Shown one piece after another: positions 1 to 4,984 of a stretch of DNA of 20,252 nucleotides (its first letter is position 1; each line of letters opens with the position of its first letter). Source of the DNA: CAYJLB01 sp964370845 (GTDB lineage: Bacteria > Bacillota > Clostridia > Oscillospirales > Ruminococcaceae). The position numbers and the translations under genes were made by a program. A model generated the notes under the pieces. It searched no databases and had not been told where the DNA came from. It was given only the letters and a program-made list of their open reading frames with translations. The stretch lies in NCBI GenBank assembly GCA_964370845.1, contig CAYJLB010000038.1:1-20252 (forward strand). Reading direction: 5' to 3'.

Positions 1-110
1 TTGTGCTTTTCGGTCAAAAAGAACTAAAGTTCTTCGCCGACCGAAATTTTGCCACTTTAAAGCAGTGTGGCAAAACCGCCCAAAACATCAGGAAATGAAT
101 GAATATTTTT
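1..110. repeat. Hairpin-rich intergenic repeat fragment that interrupts the xre gene
   Basis: This stretch holds two strong inverted repeats. The first is a compound hairpin: TTTCGGTC at 8-15 pairs with GACCGAAA at 39-46, and AAGAACT at 19-25 pairs with AGTTCTT at 28-34. The second is a perfect 9-bp stem, TTTTGCCAC at 47-55 with GTGGCAAAA at 67-75. HTH homology of the minus-strand gene ends at about position 107, which I take as the junction. A loosely similar TTGTGCTT...GTCAAA..GAACT string occurs near 12157. The left end is cut by the window, so full length and terminal repeats cannot be judged. It could be a MITE-like element or a genome-specific dispersed repeat; no transposase is visible. 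Confidence 0.5.
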
Positions 111-194
111 ATGCATAAAAAGAGAATTAGCAACCTGCTTTTGTGTTAAATCAGCGTCTTCTCTTAAATCACGAATTCTTTGATAATTACTCAT
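57..194 (-). pseudogene. Truncated XRE-family helix-turn-helix regulator
   Basis: The reading frame opens with ATG at 194 behind AGGAG and runs 45 codons. The first 30 residues (MSNYQRIRDLREDADLTQKQ, then VANSLFMHKN) are a typical XRE/Cro-CI HTH start: helix 1, then the 'LTQKQVANSL' recognition segment. Family members normally continue with a 'T/SYxRYExG' helix and reach about 65-110 residues. Here the sequence changes abruptly to an unrelated hydrophobic tail encoded by the hairpin repeat and stops, so the HTH is incomplete and probably non-functional. It is divergent from the small pseudogene at 298-432 and shares its operator region. It would have been an autoregulating repressor; that role is inference. 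Confidence 0.75.
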
Positions 195-229
195 TATAAA
201 ATCCGCTCCTTACAATATAATAATTTATA

Positions 230-282
230 TTGACATTATACTCCAAATGGTGTATAAACTTACATAAATACACCGTTTGGTG
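230..282 (+). promoter_or_regulatory. Promoter with two XRE-type operators between divergent pseudogenes
   Basis: TTGACA at 230-235 and TATAAA at 253-258 lie 17 bases apart, reading toward 298. Two similar sites of the form CACC-N4-GGTG lie at 241-252 (CTCCAAATGGTG, inside the spacer) and 271-282 (CACCGTTTGGTG). Their centres are 30 bp apart, about three helical turns. This is the usual layout for a small HTH repressor acting on a divergent promoter. A minus-strand TATAAT at 236-241 could serve the xre gene. Binding is inferred from symmetry only. Confidence 0.6.
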
Positions 283-297
283 AAATTAAGGAGATGT

Positions 298-432
298 ATG
301 CAAATGGATTATTAAGAATTGTATTTTTCATTATTTAATAAATTTTCAGATTTAATTGAGGATTTAAAAGAAATTCAACAAGATTGTGAAGAAAAGTATA
401 TTTCTGTTGAATCAGAAAAACCACTTGACTAA
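298..432 (+). pseudogene. Small 'ELYFxLFNK' protein gene with premature stop
   Basis: AAGGAGA precedes ATG at 298 (and an in-frame ATG at 304). The frame reads M-Q-M-D-Y and then TAA at 313-315. Beyond the stop it continues in frame for 38 codons as ELYFSLFNKFSDLIEDLKEI, then QQDCEEKYISVESEKPLD, with TAA at 430. The amphipathic, Glu-rich, unbroken continuation looks like a short helical protein that I recall as common beside XRE regulators in Clostridia; that recollection is unchecked. A single nonsense codon appears to have inactivated it. Restart at TTG 319 cannot be excluded but has no good ribosome site. Its last codons contain the -35 box of rnpB. Confidence 0.6.
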
Positions 433-453
433 ACTTGTAAAAAATAGTATAAT
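425..453 (+). promoter_or_regulatory. rnpB promoter
   Basis: TTGACT at 425-430, a 17-base spacer and a perfect TATAAT at 448-453. Transcription would start about 461, exactly where the RNase P P1 helix begins. The -35 box lies inside the last codons and stop of the upstream pseudogene. Confidence 0.9.
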
Positions 454-460
454 ATTCTAT

Positions 461-801
461 GCGAGTAAGCTATGCGATAGCGTGAACGTTTATGTTCACG
501 AGGAAAGTCCGAGCATCACAGAGCAGGGTAACAGCTAACAGCTGCCGAGGGCGACCTTAGGGCTAGTGCAACAGAGATATACCGCCATTTTTGTGGTAAG
601 GGTGGAAAGGTGAGGTAAGAGCTTACCAGAGTGTACGAGAGTACACTGCTATGTAAACCCTACCCGATGCAACACCGATTGGGATAATATGTTATTTGTT
701 GCTCGCAAGGCATATTATTTAAGGTGGCTTGAGGGTTATGGCGACATAACTCCTAGATAGATTATCGCACACGACAGAACTCGGCTTATCGGCTTACTCG
801 C
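461..801 (+). ncRNA. rnpB: RNase P RNA (bacterial type A)
   Basis: This is the catalytic RNA of RNase P, which removes 5' leaders from tRNA precursors together with the RnpA protein. The conserved blocks are all present in order: GAGGAAAGTCCGAGC, CACAGAGCAGGGTAACAG, CTGCCGAGGGCGACCTTAGG, GCAACAGAGATATACCGCC, GGTAAGGGTGGAAAGGTGAG, GTAAACCCTACCCG and the 3' ACACGACAGAACTCGGCTTA. The ends are set by a perfect 10-bp P1 helix, GCGAGTAAGC at 461-470 with GCTTACTCGC at 792-801. The GGTAAGGGTGGAAAGG and P15-P17-like segments fit ancestral type A rather than the Bacillus type B fold. The length of about 341 nt is normal. A strong promoter lies directly upstream. Confidence 0.96.
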
Positions 802-1304
802 CAGAGTACCTCTGGTCTTAGTCCCGAACTGAAATGAGAAGGGATTTTTCTCAGCAATAATAATAAAAATCACAGAACTATAAATTTAGTTCTGTGATAA
901 TTTTTTTAAAAGTTAGAGAATCTATTTTTACAACATCAAGAGGACCGTTAATTGCGAAAACTCACAGTTTTCTTATTAACTACTATCTCCCAGCAGAAAA
1001 CTATCTTTACTAGCACTTTGTGATGAATTTCTTATTTTATTTCTTTATATTTTAATCGTGTTTTCTGCTGGATTTAACACCTTAATATTGTGCATTATTT
1101 TTTATCATATAAGGCAAGACTAATCACTTTATCTGATAACTTTTTCATTCGAAAGTTTCGCTTGTTGCGACAAGCGAGGAAGGACTCTGTCCCTCCACCC
1201 TGCAATTTTTTTAGAGGAAAAAATTGAGTAAAACCTTTAGTTTATGAAACATTAACCGTTTAATAAAAATCGCAGAACTATTATTTTAGTTCTGCGATAA
1301 TTTT
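802..1304. other. Gene-free stretch with several hairpins between rnpB and mscS
   Basis: I see no credible coding frame here. Structures are: CCAGAG/CTCTGG at 801-806/810-815; TGAGAA/TTCTCA at 835-840/848-853; a terminator at 869-907; GAAAACT/AGTTTTC at 956-962/966-972; a 12-bp inverted repeat CCAGCAGAAAAC/GTTTTCTGCTGG at 990-1001/1060-1071; an 8-bp hairpin TCGCTTGT/ACAAGCGA at 1158-1165/1170-1177; CAATTTTTT/AAAAAATTG at 1203-1211/1218-1226; and a second terminator at 1269-1307. The segment around 1150-1230, with GGACTCTGTCC, resembles a dispersed intergenic repeat. Confidence 0.7.
869..907 (+). terminator. Terminator downstream of rnpB
   Basis: A perfect 12-bp stem (869-880 with 887-898, TAGTTCTGTGAT on the 3' side), loop TAAATT, then AA and seven T's. 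It lies about 70 bases past the RNase P RNA end, so the primary rnpB transcript probably carries a 3' extension that is trimmed. An A-rich 5' flank means it could also act in the other direction. Confidence 0.8.
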
Positions 1305-1307
1305 TTA
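1269..1307 (-). terminator. Terminator downstream of mscS
   Basis: A 12-bp stem (1269-1280 with 1287-1298) lies a few bases past the mscS stop. On the minus strand it is followed by TTTTTATTA. It is a near copy of the 869-907 terminator, exactly 400 bases away, with one compensated base pair change. Confidence 0.8.
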
Positions 1308-2207
1308 TTTAGGATTTTTTAAGTTTACATCTAATTGATTGAATGGAATGGAAATTCCGTTTTCGTCAAATTGAGTTTTTACACCCTCAAGCAAATCAAA
1401 GTTTAAGTCCCAGTAATTTTCCGACTTAACCCAAACACGACAACAAATGTTAATCGAACTGTCAGCTTGTTCACAAACTCTGATAACAGGGTCAGTTTCA
1501 AGAAGGGAAAGTGGGTTTGCTTCAACAACATCACGAATTAATGATTTAGCCTTTTTAAAGTCATTTTCATAAGCTATTGAGAACACCAAATCTAGTCTAC
1601 GCACGTCTTGCTCAGTGTAGTTAATTAACGTTGCAGTGGAAATTTGTCCGTTTGGGATAAAAATTGCTTTATTGTCAATTGTCAATAATTTTGTGTAAAG
1701 AATTGAAATTGCATCAACTGTCCCGTCAACGTCAGCTATTTTAATATAATCCCCAACCACAAATGGTTTAGAGAATAGAATTACAAATCCGCCCGCAAGG
1801 TTTCCCATAGAGGATTGAAGTGCAAGACCGATTGCGATACCCGCAGAACCAATTACTGCAACAATTGAAGTAGTTGGAATATTTAGCACAGCAAGAACGA
1901 TTACAAAAACGATTAAATAAAGTGCAACTTTTATAAATGAACGAACAAAAGATAGGATTGTTGGGTCCATTTTGCTTTTTTTAAGCCCTTTTGAAATTAA
2001 TTTTAGGGAAATTTTAGTTAAAATAAAACCTAGAATTAATACGATTATTGCAGTTACAAGAGTTGGTAGGAAAACAATAAAGGAATTAATAAACTCCTCC
2101 AAAATTCTCTCAAGATTTCCGAGTGTTACACTCACATCAGGTGCGGTTGTTGTAGCTGTAGTAGCTTCGGTAGCAGTTGTTTCAGCTACAGTGGTTAAAA
2201 TTGTCAT
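1305..2207 (-). CDS. mscS: Small-conductance mechanosensitive channel, MscS family
   Basis: A 300-residue inner-membrane channel that would open under membrane tension to release solutes during osmotic downshock. An unusual Thr/Ala-rich N-terminus (about residues 5-22) precedes TM1 (about 41-68) and TM2 (about 88-109). The pore helix TM3 at about 113-145 contains the family-typical Gly/Ala-rich run GSAGIAIGLALQSSMGNLAGG, followed by the VGDYI of the beta domain and an FIPNGQI-type motif near 183-189. The C-terminal alpha-beta domain is complete and the length matches E. coli MscS (286). AAAGGA precedes ATG at 2207, and a promoter lies at 2252-2281. It is monocistronic, with its own terminator. 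Function is assigned from family; gating and ion preference are not visible. Confidence 0.93.
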   Translation of the reverse strand: MTILTTVAETTATEATTATTTAPDVSVTLGNLERILEEFINSFIVFLPTLVTAIIVLILGFILTKISLKLISKGLKKSKMDPTILSFVRSFIKVALYLIVFVIVLAVLNIPTTSIVAVIGSAGIAIGLALQSSMGNLAGGFVILFSKPFVVGDYIKIADVDGTVDAISILYTKLLTIDNKAIFIPNGQISTATLINYTEQDVRRLDLVFSIAYENDFKKAKSLIRDVVEANPLSLLETDPVIRVCEQADSSINICCRVWVKSENYWDLNFDLLEGVKTQFDENGISIPFNQLDVNLKNPK

Positions 2208-2251
2208 TTTGTTAAAAACAGTCCTTTCGATAATGGTGATTTAGTACAAAC

Positions 2252-2281
2252 ATTTTACCATAAATATAGTCATTTTGTCAA
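2252..2281 (-). promoter_or_regulatory. Promoter for mscS
   Basis: On the minus strand TTGACA (2276-2281) and TAAAAT (2252-2257) are separated by 18 bases, 45 bases upstream of the ATG. Both boxes match sigma-A consensus at 5-6 of 6 positions. Confidence 0.75.
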
Positions 2282-2315
2282 ATTAAAAAAAATGTAAAAA
2301 ATTACAAAAAAGATA

Positions 2316-2344
2316 TTGAAAAAAAATGGATTTTAGTGTATAAT
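2316..2344 (+). promoter_or_regulatory. Promoter for oadG-oadB
   Basis: TTGAAA at 2316-2321, 17-base spacer, TATAAT at 2339-2344. Transcription would start near 2351 and give a leader of about 150 nt before oadG. Confidence 0.75.
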
Positions 2345-2382
2345 AGTTCTAGTTTTGAAAATTCATTAGAATTTAATCAAAG

Positions 2383-2410
2383 TACGCAACTGTTTTGTGC
2401 AAGTTGCGTA
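2383..2410 (+). promoter_or_regulatory. Hairpin in the oadG leader
   Basis: A perfect 9-bp inverted repeat, TACGCAACT at 2383-2391 with AGTTGCGTA at 2402-2410, lies about 35 bases downstream of the promoter and about 90 bases before the start codon. No T-run follows, so it is not a terminator. It could be an operator or an mRNA element; I recognise no riboswitch class. Confidence 0.55.
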
Positions 2411-2501
2411 AAAGAAATTAAAATATTGCTAAATAAATTAAAAATAATTATTGGTTTTATTAAAAAATTTCTTTTAAATTTTTAGTTAAGGGAGAAGTTG
2501 T

Positions 2502-2912
2502 ATGGGAATTAATTTTAATGTACTTGCTGCTACCACTGAAATGAATGGGGAATTTATCGGTGCAGTCGTACTAACCGGTCTTGTTGTAGTCTTTCTAGGA
2601 CTTGTTTTGCTTGTTGTTTTGGTTGAAATTCTTGGTAGTTTTTTCAAGAATAAAACTAACAAACAGCAAAATGAAGTGAAAATTGAAACTGTTGTAACCA
2701 AAACTGTCCCTGTTAGTCAACCTGAAACTCAGCCCGTTATTGAAGATGGGATTAGTGACGAGGTTATTGCTGTAATTACTGCTGCTATTGAGGCTTATAG
2801 CAGTCAAAGTGGTGTTAAACTTGCAGTGAAAAGTGTGAGAAAAACTAATGTTAATAGCGGACGTGCTGCCTGGGCAAATGCTGGGTTAATAGATAATTCT
2901 AGACCTTTTTAA
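2502..2912 (+). CDS. oadG: OadG-family subunit of a sodium-pumping decarboxylase
   Basis: A 136-residue small membrane subunit of the oxaloacetate/methylmalonyl-CoA decarboxylase sodium pump family. In this family OadG anchors the peripheral carboxyltransferase to the membrane and aids assembly. One strong TM segment (about residues 18-48) is followed by a polar linker (49-80), then a helical region. The C-terminal 'RAAWANAGLIDNSRPF' matches the conserved tail often seen in clostridial members. GGGAG lies before ATG at 2502. It is followed 48 bases later by oadB in the same operon. Clostridial pump operons usually place a biotin carrier gene between these two or nearby; none is present here. 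Confidence 0.85.
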   Translation: MGINFNVLAATTEMNGEFIGAVVLTGLVVVFLGLVLLVVLVEILGSFFKNKTNKQQNEVKIETVVTKTVPVSQPETQPVIEDGISDEVIAVITAAIEAYSSQSGVKLAVKSVRKTNVNSGRAAWANAGLIDNSRPF

Positions 2913-2960
2913 CAGATAACTACTTAAAATCAAAATATTTATGAGAGGTTGGTCGTTTAA

Positions 2961-4157
2961 ATGATTGATAGATTATTAAATACTTTACAAAACCTTGCTG
3001 ACGACTCTGGTTTTGCGGCATTTTTTCAAGATGGAGGTTGGATGAATCTTATTATGATTCTCATTTCTTTCATTTTTATTTATCTTGCTATTGCTAAAAA
3101 ATTCGAACCATTATTATTGTTGCCAATTGCTTTTGGTATGCTTTTAACAAACTTGCCTAATGCGAATTTATATAACCCTGAACTATTTCAAGGGGACATT
3201 GATTTCGGGGCGATTTTACATGAGGGTGGCTTGCTAGATATTTTATATCTTGGTGTAAAATTACAAATTTTCCCTCCGCTTATCTTCCTTGGAATTGGCT
3301 GTATGACAGACTTTGGACCATTAATTGCAAATCCAAAAAGCTTTTTACTTGGAGCGGCGGCGCAAGCTGGTATTTTCTTAACCTTTGTTGGAGCAGCGTT
3401 GCTTGGTTTTTCAGCGGCGGAAGCTGGTTCAATCGCTATTATAGGTGGAGCTGACGGACCTACTGCTATTTATGTTTCAACTATACTTTTAGGTGGAGGC
3501 TCATTTAATATCGATGTTGGTACAATTGCACTTGCAGCGTATACATATATGGCTTTAGTGCCAATTATCCAACCACCGATTATGAAATTACTTACTACTA
3601 AAAAAGAACGTTCAGTTGTTATGCAACAGTTAAGACCTGTTTCAAAAACTGAGAAAATCATCTTCCCAATTATCGTTTCAATTGTAATTATCTGCTTAAT
3701 TCCAGACTCTGCACCACTTGTTGGTATGCTAATGTTTGGTAACTTGTTAAAAGAAAGTGGAGTTTGCGAAAGACTTGTAAAAACTGCTCAAAACGAACTT
3801 ATGAACATTGTTACAATCTTCCTTGGAATTACAGTTGGTGCAACTACAAAAGCTGACAAAATTCTAAATGCTGAATTTGGAATGGTAATTTTACTTGGTG
3901 TTGTTGCATTTGCAATCGGAACAGCTTCCGGTGTTCTACTAGGTAAACTTATGTATATTATCACAAAAGGTAAAGTTAACCCACTTATTGGCTCTGCTGG
4001 TGTATCTGCTGTGCCAATGGCGGCGAGGGTTTCACAAAAAGTTGGACAACAAGAAGTTCCTTCAAACTATTTGTTGATGCACGCAATGGGACCTAACGTT
4101 GCTGGTGTAATTGGTTCTGCTGTGGCGGCGGGTGTTCTCTTAAGTATTATTCAATAA
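2961..4157 (+). CDS. oadB: Beta subunit of sodium-pumping carboxylic acid decarboxylase
   Basis: A 398-residue polytopic membrane protein (family length 370-430). It would decarboxylate carboxybiotin on the carrier protein and use the free energy to export Na+. Conserved features visible are GIGCMTDFGPLIANP at about residues 111-125 with the conserved Asp (about D117), the hallmark GGADGPTAIYVS at 162-173 with its Asp (about D165) that binds Na+ in characterised homologues, GNLLKESGVCERL near 261, and a C-terminal SAVPMAARVSQK block. GAGAGG precedes the ATG. The gene ends in a strong terminator. The substrate subunit (oxaloacetate, methylmalonyl-CoA, glutaconyl-CoA or malonate) is not encoded in the window, so substrate cannot be named. 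Confidence 0.93.
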   Translation: MIDRLLNTLQNLADDSGFAAFFQDGGWMNLIMILISFIFIYLAIAKKFEPLLLLPIAFGMLLTNLPNANLYNPELFQGDIDFGAILHEGGLLDILYLGVKLQIFPPLIFLGIGCMTDFGPLIANPKSFLLGAAAQAGIFLTFVGAALLGFSAAEAGSIAIIGGADGPTAIYVSTILLGGGSFNIDVGTIALAAYTYMALVPIIQPPIMKLLTTKKERSVVMQQLRPVSKTEKIIFPIIVSIVIICLIPDSAPLVGMLMFGNLLKESGVCERLVKTAQNELMNIVTIFLGITVGATTKADKILNAEFGMVILLGVVAFAIGTASGVLLGKLMYIITKGKVNPLIGSAGVSAVPMAARVSQKVGQQEVPSNYLLMHAMGPNVAGVIGSAVAAGVLLSIIQ

Positions 4158-4162
4158 AAATT

Positions 4163-4203
4163 AAAAGTGTAACGAAATGTGAAATTTTCGTTACACTTTT
4201 TTT
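4163..4203 (+). terminator. Shared terminator between oadB and the convergent lipoprotein gene
   Basis: A 15-bp stem, 4163-4177 with 4186-4200 (AAAAGTGTAACGAAA and its complement), loop TGTGAAAT. The downstream T-run overlaps the TTA complement of the stop codon of the minus-strand gene, and A-rich flanks let it work both ways. Confidence 0.9.
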
Positions 4204-4735
4204 AGAAATAAGGGTCAAAAATTAGTTTTAATGCAGAAATTGTATCACCATAGTTATCTGGAAAATTTTTTGAATCGTTCCATTTGTATTCAACTCCGTT
4301 AAGTTCAAAGGTTAAGCTAGCTGATGAATGTGAATCAGTTGGAAAAAATTCAGTTACACTTTCTTCTAATTCCGACCATTCTTTAAGGGAATATTCTTCA
4401 ATAAATTCAATTAGCTGACTTGCAAGAGTGTTATATTCTTCTTGCGTTAAAGTCATAGCATTTTCATCAAAAATATCCTCATAATCGTCCACAATACGCA
4501 CGGTCAGTTTTTTATTAAATTGATTTAGATAAAAAGTAGTTTCTGTGGAACTATTTTCATCTAAATCATTACTACTTGAACGTGTGTAGTAAAAATTTTT
4601 CAGCGGGCTTTCTTCTATTTCGGTGGAAGTTTCAGAAGTAGATGTATTTGTTTTTGAACTGCAAGAAACAAGAAAAATTATTATCGGAACAAATATAATA
4701 ATCAGTATAATAGATAAGAAAATATATCTAGTCAT
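4202..4735 (-). CDS. Small lipoprotein of unknown function
   Basis: A 177-residue protein I do not recognise. A hydrophobic N-terminal segment (about 4-24) ends in a lipobox-like LVSC with Cys25, so it is probably lipid-anchored outside the membrane. A Ser/Thr/Glu-rich linker (26-60) is followed by an acidic domain (about 62-177) of alternating strands and helices. Examples are TTFYLNQFNKKLTVRIVDD and, near the C-terminus, SLTFELNGVEYKWND. The protein resembles small clostridial lipoproteins with a beta-sheet domain, but no family is clear. AAAGG precedes ATG at 4735; a promoter lies at 4782-4810. It ends inside the terminator shared with oadB and appears monocistronic. Confidence 0.8.
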   Translation of the reverse strand: MTRYIFLSIILIIIFVPIIIFLVSCSSKTNTSTSETSTEIEESPLKNFYYTRSSSNDLDENSSTETTFYLNQFNKKLTVRIVDDYEDIFDENAMTLTQEEYNTLASQLIEFIEEYSLKEWSELEESVTEFFPTDSHSSASLTFELNGVEYKWNDSKNFPDNYGDTISALKLIFDPYF

Positions 4736-4781
4736 TTAAAATACGACCTTTCATAATAAGCTTTTAGTTTTTACTAATTTG

Positions 4782-4810
4782 ATTATACAGAAATAGTGTT
4801 GAAAAGTAAA
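4782..4810 (-). promoter_or_regulatory. Promoter for the small lipoprotein gene
   Basis: On the minus strand a perfect TATAAT (4782-4787) lies 17 bases from a weak -35 TTTACT (4805-4810), about 45 bases before the start codon. Confidence 0.55.
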
Positions 4811-4934
4811 TGTGCTGAAAGGCACATACGGCGAGCCGCCGCCCCCATGCCCGCACCGTACAGAGTGAAATTGGAAAGTATTGTTTCTGCGAGGTATATC
4901 AATAGTGTGGACTTAATTTAATACGGCGAGCCGC
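4811..4934. repeat. Dispersed repeat flanked by a 14-bp direct repeat
   Basis: ATACGGCGAGCCGC occurs at 4826-4839 and again at 4921-4934, and each copy contains the small palindrome CGGCGAGCCG. Between them is TGCCCGCAC (4848-4856), 26 bases, then GTTTCTGCGAGGT (4883-4895). The same core with identical 26-base spacing occurs twice more, near 17192 and 17382. A hairpin TGTGC/GCACA at 4811-4815/4822-4826 sits at the left edge. GC content is clearly above the flanks. It lies between two minus-strand transcription units and encodes nothing credible. Confidence 0.65.
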
Positions 4935-4941
4935 ACCAAAG

Positions 4942-4977
4942 AAAAAAAGAGTGATGAAACATAATGCTTCATCACTC
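4942..4977 (-). terminator. Terminator of the protease/transglutaminase operon
   Basis: On the minus strand GAGTGATGAA (4968-4977) pairs perfectly with TTCATCACTC (4949-4958) around a 9-base loop and is followed by seven T's (4942-4948). It starts eight bases past the stop codon of the transglutaminase-like gene. Confidence 0.9.
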
Positions 4978-4984
4978 AAATTTT

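Noticed and set aside
802..868. tRNA or second small RNA gene directly after rnpB
   Set aside because: There are two short hairpins but no cloverleaf, no TTC loop and no separate promoter; more likely the trimmed 3' trailer of the rnpB transcript.
2351..2501. Riboswitch before oadG
   Set aside because: Only one simple hairpin is visible and none of the conserved cores of known classes is recognisable.
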